A DNA stretch of 11,652 nucleotides from an uncultured Microbacterium sp. (GTDB taxonomy: Bacteria > Actinomycetota > Actinomycetes > Actinomycetales > Microbacteriaceae). Positions 5,477-11,652 of the stretch are shown here, one piece after another; the stretch's first letter is position 1; every line of letters begins with the position of its first letter. The position numbers and the translations under genes were made by a program. Where the stretch lies: NCBI GenBank assembly GCA_947647645.1, contig CANSLE010000050.1, forward strand, positions 1 through 11,652, read 5' to 3'. The notes below the pieces were generated by a model. That model saw only the letters and a list, made by a program, of their open reading frames with translations, ran no database searches and had not been told where the DNA came from.

Positions 5477-6664
5477 GTGACTTCAGATCTGCTTCCCGTC
5501 CCGCGCGTCGCGGTGATCGTCGTCGCCGCGGGCTCCGGCCAGCGCCTCGGCGCGGGCCGGCCGAAGGCGTTCGTCGGTCTCGACGAGCACACGGTGCTGC
5601 GTCATGCCCTCGCGGGCGTGTTCGCCGCCCCCGAGGCGCAGGTGATCGTGGTGGCCCCGGCGGACCGTGTCGGCGATGCGCTGACCGAGGCTCGTGCGGT
5701 CGCCGCGGGGCGGCACGACCTCGTCTCCGTGGTCGCGGGGGGAGCGACACGTCAGGAGTCCGTCGCTGCGGGTCTGCGTGCCGTCTGGCCCGACGTCGAG
5801 TGGGTCCTCGTGCATGACGCGGCGCGCGCCCTCACTCCGCCCGACGTGTTCGCGCGGGTCATCGTCGCCCTCGAGAGCGGGAAGGATGCCGTGCTGCCCG
5901 TGCTCCCGGTCGTCGACACCGTCAAACGGGTCGCGGGAGAGTCGGTGCGCGAGGCCGTCGACCGCTCGGACCTCGCCGCGGCGCAGACGCCGCAGGGGTT
6001 CTCCCGGGTCGTGTTGGATGCGGCGTACGCCGCGGCATCCGCCGACCACACCGACGACGCGGCGCTCGTGCAGAGCGCCGGCACGGAGGTCTGGACCGTT
6101 CCGGGGGACGAGCGCAGCTTCAAGATCACGACCCCGACGGACCTCGACCGCGCCCGGGCGCTGCTCGGCGCCGCTCCGGCCCCGGTTGCGCCGGTGATGC
6201 CGCGCGTCGGCATCGGTACGGACGTGCACGCCGTCGGCGGCGAGGGGGAACTGTGGCTGGCTGGTCTGCGATGGCCGGGCGAGCCGGCCCTGCACGGCCA
6301 TTCCGATGGGGATGCCGTCGCGCACGCGATCGTCGACGCGGTCCTCGCGGCCGCGGGTCTCGGTGACATCGGCACGCACTTCGGCACCGACCAGCCGCAG
6401 TACGCCGGCGCGCACGCAGAGGCATTCCTGGCGCGGACGCGTGAGCTGGTGGCCGAGGCGGGCTTCACCATCGGCAACGTGTCGGTGCAGGTGCAGGCGC
6501 GTCGTCCGCGGTTCGCGCCCCGCCGCGTGGAGGCGGAGCGCGTGCTCTCCGCGGCGCTGGGCGCCCCGGTCGTCGTGTCGGCGACGACGACGGACGGGCT
6601 GGGATTCACCGGCACGGGCGAGGGCGTGGCGGCCTTCGCCGTGGCCGTGGTCTCTACCGCCTGA
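5477..6664 (+). CDS. ispDF: Bifunctional IspD-IspF: MEP cytidylyltransferase / MECDP synthase
   Basis: A 395-residue fusion catalysing two non-consecutive steps of the MEP isoprenoid pathway. The IspD half (about 9-230) adds CMP from CTP to 2-C-methylerythritol 4-phosphate. It has the nucleotide-binding motif AAGSGQRLGAGRPKAF (17-32), HDAAR (113-117), TPQGF (171-175) and Lys216. An Ala/Pro linker (GAAPAPVAPVMP, 231-242) leads to the IspF half (243-395), which cyclises the CDP-ME 2-phosphate. Its metal ligands are Asp249 and His251 (GTDVHAV) and His283 (HSDGDAVAHA), with the C-terminal signature ATTTDGLGFTG at 369-379. The intermediate kinase IspE is not here. Start is GTG, chosen because TAGGGT lies 6 nt upstream and IspD begins shortly after. 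The frame is uninterrupted, so the fusion is genuine. M. tuberculosis has separate ispD and ispF genes in this position. Enzyme assignment is certain. Confidence 0.96.
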   Translation: MTSDLLPVPRVAVIVVAAGSGQRLGAGRPKAFVGLDEHTVLRHALAGVFAAPEAQVIVVAPADRVGDALTEARAVAAGRHDLVSVVAGGATRQESVAAGLRAVWPDVEWVLVHDAARALTPPDVFARVIVALESGKDAVLPVLPVVDTVKRVAGESVREAVDRSDLAAAQTPQGFSRVVLDAAYAAASADHTDDAALVQSAGTEVWTVPGDERSFKITTPTDLDRARALLGAAPAPVAPVMPRVGIGTDVHAVGGEGELWLAGLRWPGEPALHGHSDGDAVAHAIVDAVLAAAGLGDIGTHFGTDQPQYAGAHAEAFLARTRELVAEAGFTIGNVSVQVQARRPRFAPRRVEAERVLSAALGAPVVVSATTTDGLGFTGTGEGVAAFAVAVVSTA

Positions 6665-6671
6665 GTGGGCT

Positions 6672-6728
6672 CTTCCACCTCCACGCGGCCGGAGGGTGCG
6701 GCAGCGGGACGGGTCGTGGCGGTGGAGA
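6672..6728 (+). terminator. Possible weak terminator after ispDF
   Basis: CCACCTCCACG (6675-6685) pairs with CGTGGCGGTGG (6715-6725) with one mismatch, across a 29-nt loop. It lies just after the ispDF stop in the 126-nt gap before cysS. The loop is long and there is no T-tract, so support is weak. Confidence 0.25.
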
Positions 6729-6778
6729 CGAATCGTCGGTATGCGTCCCACGCCGCTGTCCGGTCTCGCCCGCGCCGG

Positions 6779-6784
6779 TAGGCT
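6779..6784 (+). promoter_or_regulatory. Probable -10 element (TAGGCT) of cysS
   Basis: TAGGCT fits TANNNT and ends 6 nt before the GTG start at 6791. GGAG lies only 2 nt before the GTG, too close to act as a standard ribosome site, so a leaderless mRNA is likely. The preceding 16-mer (6767-6782) is identical to that of gpmA (721-736). CTGTCC at 6756-6761 is a weak -35 candidate with a 17-nt spacer. Confidence 0.55.
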
Positions 6785-6790
6785 GGAGCG

Positions 6791-8194
6791 GTGACGGTCC
6801 GGCTCTACGACACCCAGGTGCAGGCGTTGCGCGACTTCGCCCCGCAGAACCCGGCGAACGTCACCATGTACGTCTGCGGTCCCACCGTGCAGTCGGGCCC
6901 TGGCATCCATCATCTGCGCGCCGCCCTCGCGTTCGACCTCCTGCGACGCTGGCTCGCGTGGCGCTTCGGCCGCGTCACGTTCGTGCGCAACGTCACCGAC
7001 ATCGACGACAAGGTTCTGCAGAACGCGTCGGAGAACGAGCCGTGGTGGGCCCTCGCGTACCGCATGGAGCGCGAGTTCGGCGAGGCGTATTCCGCCATCG
7101 GCATCCTCCCGCCGACGTACGAGCCGCGCGCGACCGGGTCGATCCCGCAGATGCAGGAGCTCATCGAGACCCTCATCGGGAGGGGACATGCCTACGCCGC
7201 CGCGGGCGACGTCTACTTCGACGTGCGGTCGTGGCCTTCCTACGGTGCGCTGACGAATCAGAGCATCGACGCGATGGAGCCCGCCGCCGATGCGGACGCC
7301 CGCGGGAAGCGCGACCCGCGCGACTTCGCCCTGTGGAAGGGTGCAAAGGCTGACGAGCCCGCCGACGCCGTCTGGGAGAGTCCCTGGGGACCGGGACGTC
7401 CGGGATGGCACATCGAGTGCTCCGCGATGAGCCGGCGCTACCTCGGCACCTCGTTCGACATCCACGGTGGGGGCATCGACCTGCGCTTCCCGCACCATGA
7501 GAACGAGCTGGCCCAGTCGGCCGCCGCCGGTGACGCCTTCGCCCGGTACTGGGTGCACAACGGCCTCGTGACCGTCGGCGCGCAGAAGATGTCCAAGTCG
7601 TTGGGCAACCATCTGCTGGCGGCGGACGTCCTCGCTGCGCGCGACCCCCTCGTCGTCCGCTACGCACTGGGCGCGGCCCACTATCGCTCGACCCTGGACC
7701 TCACACCGGCATCGTTCGACGAAGCGGAGGCCGCCCTCGAGCGCATCCGTACGTTCCAACAGCGCGCCGTCCGCATCCTGGGGACATCGACACCCCTCGT
7801 GGACGCCGAGCTTCCCGACGCGTTCGCCGCCGCGATGGACGACGACCTGGGTGTACCGCAGGCCCTCGCAGTCGTCCACGAGACCGTGCGCGGGGGCAAC
7901 GCCGCTCTCGACGCCGGCGACCGGGATGCCGCGGCGCGCGCACTCGGCGAGGTCGGACGGATGATGGGGCTGCTGGGCATGAACCCCGTCGATCCGCGTT
8001 GGCGCGGCGAATCCGATGACGCACAGGGCCGAGCCCTGGACAGCCTGCTGCAGGCGATGATCACCCAGCGCGCGGAGGCGCGCGCGAACAGAGACTGGGC
8101 GAGCGCCGACCGTCTCCGCGATGCGATCGCGGCCGCCGGCGTCGTCCTCGAAGACGGTCCCGAAGGGACCCATTGGAGTCTGAACGATGGCTAA
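6791..8194 (+). CDS. cysS: Cysteinyl-tRNA synthetase
   Basis: 467 residues, normal for class I CysRS, which charges tRNA-Cys with cysteine in the cytoplasm. The zinc site is intact by alignment with the E. coli enzyme (offset +1): Cys29 (MYVCGPTV), Cys210 (WHIECSAM), and His235 and Glu239 (FPHHENE). The ATP-binding KMSKS motif is at 266-270. FVRNVTDIDDKV (64-75) is typical. The first ATP signature, normally HIGH, reads G-I-H-H (38-41, within SGPGIHHLRAAL), so the leading His and the Gly are replaced. The full C-terminal helical region and WSLNDG end make it CysRS rather than the shorter mycothiol ligase MshC. GTG is the start, with TAGGCT 6 nt upstream. Its last 8 nt overlap rlmB, so the two are translationally linked. 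Family identity is certain; catalytic activity needs the altered motif to be tolerated. Confidence 0.95.
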   Translation: MTVRLYDTQVQALRDFAPQNPANVTMYVCGPTVQSGPGIHHLRAALAFDLLRRWLAWRFGRVTFVRNVTDIDDKVLQNASENEPWWALAYRMEREFGEAYSAIGILPPTYEPRATGSIPQMQELIETLIGRGHAYAAAGDVYFDVRSWPSYGALTNQSIDAMEPAADADARGKRDPRDFALWKGAKADEPADAVWESPWGPGRPGWHIECSAMSRRYLGTSFDIHGGGIDLRFPHHENELAQSAAAGDAFARYWVHNGLVTVGAQKMSKSLGNHLLAADVLAARDPLVVRYALGAAHYRSTLDLTPASFDEAEAALERIRTFQQRAVRILGTSTPLVDAELPDAFAAAMDDDLGVPQALAVVHETVRGGNAALDAGDRDAAARALGEVGRMMGLLGMNPVDPRWRGESDDAQGRALDSLLQAMITQRAEARANRDWASADRLRDAIAAAGVVLEDGPEGTHWSLNDG

Positions 8195-9179
8195 GCCAGG
8201 CAACCCCTCCGCGGGCAAGGGCAAGAAGAAGGGCCCGCTCAAGGGCACGGGCGGACACGGGCGCAAGGCGCTCGAGGGCAAGGGCCCGACGCCGAGGGCG
8301 GAGGATCGCAGCTGGCACGTCGCCGGTAAGCGCAAGGCGGCCGCCGAGCGGTACGCCGCCGCGGGCGGCAAGGGACGCCCGGGGCAGAAGCCCGGGCCCT
8401 CGCGTGCCCCCAAGGCGAAGGCGGGCGACGACACGGAGAACGTCACCGGGCGCAACTCGGTGCTCGAGGCGCTGCGTGCCCGCATCCCCGCGACGGCGTT
8501 CTACATCGCCCAGCGCGTCGAGATGGACGACCGTGTCAAGGAGATGCTGTCGATCGCGACGCAGCGCGGCATCCCCGTCATGGAGGTGACCCGCCCCGAG
8601 CTGGACCGCATGGCCGGCTTCGACGGCGTGCACCAGGGCGTGGCGCTGAAGGTGCCGCCGTACGAGTACGCGCACCCGCAGGACCTCCTCGAGCAGGTCA
8701 TCGCCAAGGGCCAGACCCCTCTTCTGGTCGCCCTCGACGGCGTCACCGACCCCCGCAACCTCGGCGCGATCATCCGCTCCACGGCGGCCTTCGGCGGCCA
8801 GGGGCTGATCATCCCGCAGCGTCGCTCCGCGGGCGTCAACTCGGCCGCCTGGAAGACCAGTGCGGGGGCGGCCGCACGCGTCCCGGTCGCGATGGCGCCG
8901 AACCTCACCACGACGCTGAAGGAGTTCAAGAAGCAGGGCGTGTTCGTCCTCGGTCTCGACGGCGGGGGCGACGTCGCACTTCCCGCCCTCGAGCTCGCCG
9001 ACCGGCCGGTCGTCATCGTCGTCGGCTCCGAGGGCAAGGGGCTGTCGCGCCTCGTCACCGAGACGTGCGACCAGGTCGTCTCGATCCCGATCTCGACCGC
9101 CGCCGAATCGCTCAACGCCGGGATCGCGGCATCCGTCGCGCTCTATCAGGTCGCCACCATCCGCGCCGCTTCTGTGTGA
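8187..9179 (+). CDS. rlmB: 23S rRNA 2'-O-methyltransferase RlmB (TrmH/SpoU family)
   Basis: 330 residues. The SPOUT catalytic domain (about 175-330) has all three family motifs: motif 1 DPRNLGAIIRSTAAFG with Asn191 and Arg197, motif 2 VVGSEGKGLSRL with Glu282, and motif 3 ISTAAESLNAGIAASVAL with Ser308/Asn310. A substrate-binding domain (about 84-160, VTGRNSVLEALRAR) precedes it. The first 80 residues are a Lys/Gly/Pro-rich basic extension, probably disordered and RNA-binding. Enzymes of this type 2'-O-methylate a guanosine in the 23S rRNA peptidyl-transferase region (G2251 in E. coli). It overlaps cysS by 8 nt, and GGAG at 8175-8178 gives a ribosome site 8 nt before the ATG. The cysS-rlmB pairing is widely conserved. 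RlmB is the best reading, but a close TrmH paralogue with another target guanosine cannot be excluded from sequence alone. Confidence 0.93.
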   Translation: MAKPGNPSAGKGKKKGPLKGTGGHGRKALEGKGPTPRAEDRSWHVAGKRKAAAERYAAAGGKGRPGQKPGPSRAPKAKAGDDTENVTGRNSVLEALRARIPATAFYIAQRVEMDDRVKEMLSIATQRGIPVMEVTRPELDRMAGFDGVHQGVALKVPPYEYAHPQDLLEQVIAKGQTPLLVALDGVTDPRNLGAIIRSTAAFGGQGLIIPQRRSAGVNSAAWKTSAGAAARVPVAMAPNLTTTLKEFKKQGVFVLGLDGGGDVALPALELADRPVVIVVGSEGKGLSRLVTETCDQVVSIPISTAAESLNAGIAASVALYQVATIRAASV

Positions 9180-9207
9180 TCTGGCGCCCCACGAAGGGAT
9201 CTCCGAC

Positions 9208-9846
9208 ATGGCCATCATCGCCGTTCTGGGCGGAACCGGTTTCGCCGGCCGTCACATCGTCTCCGAAGCCGTCGACCGCGGTCATACGGTCCTCTCGGTC
9301 TCGCGGTCCGTGGCCGCCGACCGGGTCGCCGGCGCAACCTATGTCGAGGGAACCCTGCTCGACATCCCCGGCCTCGTCGCCCAAGTGGAGGGCGTCGATG
9401 TCGTGATCAGCGCCATCGCACCGCGCGGTGCGATGGAGGGGCTCGTCCGGCCGAACCTGGAAGCGCTCAACACCGTGCTGCCCGAGAGCGTGCGTCTCGG
9501 CGTCATCGGCGGTGCCGGCGGGAGCCTCACCGCGCCGGGCGGCCCGCGTGTGATCGACATGGGCTTTCCCGAGGAGTACAAGGCCGAAGCGCTCGAGATG
9601 ATCGGCGTGCTCGAGGACCTGCAGACCGAGCAGACCGGACGCGATTGGTTCTTCATCCACCCCGCGGGAGGCTTCGGGGCGTTCAACCCGGGGGAGCGGA
9701 CCGGACGCTACCGTGACGGTGGCGATGTCATCGTGGTGGATGCCGAGGGGGAGTCGTTCATCTCGGGCGCCGACCTCGCGGTGGCCGTCCTCGACGAGGT
9801 CGAGGATCCGAAGCACGTGCGCGAGCGCTTCACCGTCGGCTACTGA
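9208..9846 (+). CDS. NAD(P)-binding oxidoreductase (atypical SDR, NAD(P)H-binding family)
   Basis: 212 residues with an N-terminal Rossmann motif, LGGTGFAGRHIV (7-18), typical of extended or atypical short-chain dehydrogenases that bind NAD(P). A second conserved stretch, GVIGGAGGSL (98-107), and a C-terminal ISGADLAVAVLDEVE (185-199) match the small NAD(P)H-binding (PF13460-like, YwnB-type) proteins. The classical SDR catalytic Tyr-x-x-x-Lys is not evident, so a reductase or a redox-sensing role is equally possible. The substrate is unknown. AAGGGA (9194-9199) lies 8 nt before the ATG. It begins 28 nt after rlmB and may be read through from it. It converges on the DUF4032 gene. Family assignment is good; function is open. 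Confidence 0.85.
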   Translation: MAIIAVLGGTGFAGRHIVSEAVDRGHTVLSVSRSVAADRVAGATYVEGTLLDIPGLVAQVEGVDVVISAIAPRGAMEGLVRPNLEALNTVLPESVRLGVIGGAGGSLTAPGGPRVIDMGFPEEYKAEALEMIGVLEDLQTEQTGRDWFFIHPAGGFGAFNPGERTGRYRDGGDVIVVDAEGESFISGADLAVAVLDEVEDPKHVRERFTVGY

Positions 9847-9859
9847 CGGCGCGGCGTTT

Positions 9860-9890
9860 CGACTCGGTGCTGCGCGGGCGACGCGCGTCG
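9860..9890. terminator. Possible hairpin between convergent genes
   Basis: GCGCG (9872-9876) pairs with CGCGC (9882-9886) around GGCGA. CGAC/GTCG (9860-9863 with 9887-9890) can extend it across an asymmetric bulge. It sits in the 52-nt gap between the oxidoreductase and DUF4032 stop codons. The stem is weak with no T-tract, so only the position supports it. Confidence 0.3.
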
Positions 9891-9898
9891 ATGCCGGC

Positions 9899-11209
9899 TC
9901 AGACGAGGTCGCGCCAGTCGATGTCCTCGTCTTCGTCGTCGTCGACCGTTCCGACCGCCGCGGTGATGACCGGGATCGCCATGGTCTCGGTCGGCGGGCC
10001 CATGACGGTCGCCTCGTCGCGGCGGTGCCGCAGGACGTCGTCGATGTAGGAGGACACCACCTCCGCGATCGGCACGGACTGCCCACGGGCCTGGGACATG
10101 TACCAGCGGTGCTCGAGCACCTGATGGAACACCTCCGCCGGTTCGAGCTTGGCGCGCAGGTCCCACGGGATCGCCTTGATGACGGGCTCGAACACGCGGG
10201 TCAGCCATTCGTGCGCGACCATCTCCTCGTCCGAGCCGAGTCGTGACACGCGCGCGCGGAACTCGTCCATGTCGTTGAGGAGGCGTCGAGCCTGGTTCTC
10301 CTCGACGTCGAGACCGGTGAGGCGCAGAAGGCGACGCTGATGGTGCCCCGCATCCACCACTTTGGGCTGGATGGAGACGGTCGTGCCGTCGGGCGTCGTC
10401 CGGATCGACATCTCGCCGATGTCGAAGCCGAGCTCGTTGAGGCGCTTGACCCGCTCGGTGATGTGCCACGCCTCGCCTGCCGCAAAGCTCTCTTTGTCGG
10501 TCAGCGCCGCCCACAACGAGTGATACGAGGACATGATGCCGTCGGCGACGGCCACGGCATCCACTCCGCCCTCGAGTCGGCCGCCCGCCTCGAGGTCCAT
10601 GATCTCGCCGGCGATGTTCGTGCGCGCGACGTCGAGGTCGTGCTCGCGCTGGCCGCGCGTCAGACCCCCCTCGTGCAGCTCGCCGGTCTCGGCGTCGACG
10701 AGGTAGGCGGCGAAGGCCCCGGCATCCCGGCGGAAGAGGGTGTTGGACAGCGACACGTCGCCCCAGAAGAACCCGATCGTGTGCAGCCGCACGAGCAAGG
10801 CCGCCAGGGCGTCGACGAGCCGACCGGCCGTATCGGGGCGCAACACCTGCGTGAACAGGGCGCGGTAGGGGAGGGAGAACTTGAGGTGTGCGGTCACCAG
10901 CGCGGCCGGCAGCGGTTCGCCTTTCGCGGTGCGGCGGCCGTCGATCACCGCGACGCGCTCGACGCACGGGACGTCGAGGCGGCCGAGCGAGCCGAGCATG
11001 TCGTACTCGCGGCGCGCCATCTCGCCCGTCGTCTCCTTGACGGCCACGACGCGCCCGGAGAGGTCGGCGAAGCGCACCAGGTGGCGGGACAAGCCCTTCG
11101 GGAGCGAGACGATGGTGTCCTTGCCCCACTCCTCGAGGGGGGTGGACCAGGGCAGGGCCAGTAGCCCCGCGTCGACGCTGCTCGCAGTGATCGTGAGGGA
11201 GTGGACCAC
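9899..11209 (-). CDS. DUF4032 protein with kinase-like fold
   Basis: 436 residues of an actinobacterial family (DUF4032) whose N-terminal half resembles lipopolysaccharide/Kdo-type small-molecule kinases. The key kinase residues all appear in order: Lys58 (VVAVKETT, ATP-anchoring), Glu68 (RREYDML, helix C), the catalytic loop HTIGFFWGDVSLSNTLF with Asp151 and Asn156, and a DFG-like metal ligand Asp172 (YLVDAETGE). It is therefore predicted to be active rather than a pseudokinase, though the substrate is unknown. Residues about 240-400 form the DUF4032 region with no recognisable catalytic motif, including YHSLWAAL and HRWYMSQARG. The C-terminus is strongly acidic (DDDEDEDIDW, 423-432). The start is GTG at 11209-11207, for which I see no good ribosome site, so the exact start is less certain. 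It lies 89 nt downstream of the ABC ATPase gene with a hairpin between, so it probably has its own promoter. Confidence 0.88.
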   Translation of the reverse strand: MVHSLTITASSVDAGLLALPWSTPLEEWGKDTIVSLPKGLSRHLVRFADLSGRVVAVKETTGEMARREYDMLGSLGRLDVPCVERVAVIDGRRTAKGEPLPAALVTAHLKFSLPYRALFTQVLRPDTAGRLVDALAALLVRLHTIGFFWGDVSLSNTLFRRDAGAFAAYLVDAETGELHEGGLTRGQREHDLDVARTNIAGEIMDLEAGGRLEGGVDAVAVADGIMSSYHSLWAALTDKESFAAGEAWHITERVKRLNELGFDIGEMSIRTTPDGTTVSIQPKVVDAGHHQRRLLRLTGLDVEENQARRLLNDMDEFRARVSRLGSDEEMVAHEWLTRVFEPVIKAIPWDLRAKLEPAEVFHQVLEHRWYMSQARGQSVPIAEVVSSYIDDVLRHRRDEATVMGPPTETMAIPVITAAVGTVDDDEDEDIDWRDLV

Positions 11210-11253
11210 GCCGGTCTTCGCTTTCGTCGGGGGATACGCCGCGGCGCGGGGGT

Positions 11254-11271
11254 CCGGTTCGCGGGAACCGG
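11254..11271 (-). terminator. Hairpin terminator after the ABC ATPase gene
   Basis: A perfect 7-bp stem, CCGGTTC (11254-11260) with GAACCGG (11265-11271), encloses the tetraloop GCGG. It lies about 28 nt beyond the ATPase stop on the minus strand and before DUF4032. There is no T-tract after it. Confidence 0.5.
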
Positions 11272-11298
11272 CGCCACCCGCGCCGCAGCGTCGTCGGA

Positions 11299-11652
11299 TC
11301 AGGCCGAGGCGATGGCCTTCTTGGTGAGGCGCTCACCGGACTCGATGTCGAACGCGTGCACGTGGTGCGGCACGGGGGCGAGGACGACCGTCTCGCCGGC
11401 GTTCGGGTGGCTGCGACCGTCGACGCGCGCGACGATGTCGGTGCGCTTGCCGGCGATGTCGGTGTGGCCGTAGAGGTAGCCGTCGGCGCCGAGCTCTTCG
11501 ACCAGGTCCACCGTGACCGACAGGCCGAGGCCGTCGGCGGGGTTCACGACGATGTCCTCGGGGCGGACGCCGGCGGTGACCTGCGTGGCGCTCGTCGGGC
11601 GGTCGATGTCGGCGTCGACCACGGCGGTGCCGAACTGGATGCCGCCGGCGCT
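11299..11652 (-). CDS. ugpC: MalK/UgpC-type ABC transporter ATP-binding protein, partial (C-terminus only)
   Basis: Only the last 117 codons are in the window; the frame is open at the right edge. This is the C-terminal regulatory OB-fold (TOBE/MalK-type) domain of a carbohydrate-import ABC ATPase. The signatures are VTAGVRPEDIVV, VDLVEELGADGYLYG, GETVVLAPVPHHVHAFDIESGERL and a short KKAIASA tail. The Walker A, Q-loop, ABC signature and Walker B regions lie outside and cannot be checked. Such ATPases (often annotated UgpC or MsmK) drive uptake of oligosaccharides or glycerol-3-phosphate and may serve several transporters. The substrate cannot be told from this fragment, so the symbol follows the usual annotation of the family rather than direct evidence. 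It ends 89 nt before the DUF4032 start. Confidence 0.85.
   Translation of the reverse strand, partial: SAGGIQFGTAVVDADIDRPTSATQVTAGVRPEDIVVNPADGLGLSVTVDLVEELGADGYLYGHTDIAGKRTDIVARVDGRSHPNAGETVVLAPVPHHVHAFDIESGERLTKKAIASA

Noticed and set aside
6665..6790. Possible T-box or other riboswitch upstream of cysS
   Set aside because: The apparent -10 element lies immediately before the start codon, leaving no transcribed leader. No T-box motif or specifier structure was recognised in the gap.
5483..8485. A 1000-codon open frame on the minus strand across ispDF, cysS and rlmB
   Set aside because: It is antisense to three clearly recognisable genes. Its translation is Arg/Gly/Val-rich with no family motif, as expected for the antisense frame of GC-rich coding DNA.
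9112..10086. A 324-codon minus-strand frame antisense to the oxidoreductase
   Set aside because: The plus-strand oxidoreductase has a Rossmann motif and a ribosome site. The minus frame has no recognisable domain and also overlaps the end of the DUF4032 gene.
1..11652. tRNA or rRNA genes, CRISPR arrays, transposases or attachment sites
   Set aside because: A by-eye reading found no regular repeat-spacer pattern, tRNA-like cloverleaf or transposase motif. Gene content and composition are uniform core chromosome.

Overview
The window is a high-GC chromosomal segment, about two-thirds or more G+C by eye with strong G/C at third codon positions. Gene content and order point to an actinobacterium of the order Micrococcales, most likely the family Microbacteriaceae (a Microbacterium-like organism). 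This comes from recognising protein families and gene order, not from a database search. No RNA genes, mobile elements or CRISPR arrays were seen. Coding density is high, and no stretch over 300 bases lacks a gene.

Layout, left to right. A partial class I SAM-dependent methyltransferase (minus) is divergent from gpmA (plus). gpmA converges on phoU (minus) across a long perfect hairpin. phoU is divergent from a senX3-like sensor kinase and its translationally coupled regX3-like response regulator (plus). The shared phoU/senX3 intergenic region carries a PHO-box-like array of three 11-nt units. A small lipoprotein (minus, LpqE-like by position) converges on regX3 and is divergent from carD. Then come carD, a fused ispD-ispF gene, cysS and rlmB (all plus), an NAD(P)-binding oxidoreductase (plus), a DUF4032 protein with a complete kinase-like residue set (minus), and the 3' end of a MalK/UgpC-type sugar ABC transporter ATPase (minus, running off the window).

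The genes form three functional groups. gpmA is in glycolysis, and PhoU/SenX3/RegX3 are the phosphate-sensing regulatory circuit. carD, ispDF, cysS and rlmB form a conserved housekeeping run covering RNA polymerase regulation, isoprenoid precursors, Cys-tRNA synthesis and 23S rRNA methylation. As remembered, these correspond to two separate loci in Mycobacterium tuberculosis (gpm1-senX3-regX3 and lpqE-carD-ispD-ispF-cysS-rlmB) that are adjacent here.

The best leads are four genes with a TANNNT hexamer ending 6-7 nt before the start codon (probable leaderless transcripts), two of which share an identical 16-mer. Others are the PHO-box-like array, a CysS whose HIGH signature reads GIHH, a CarD with Glu at the position of mycobacterial Arg47, the kinase-like DUF4032 protein, and a strongly over-represented heptamer (22 copies of GGATGCC/GGCATCC). 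I see no wholly new multi-gene system here; this is mostly core chromosome.
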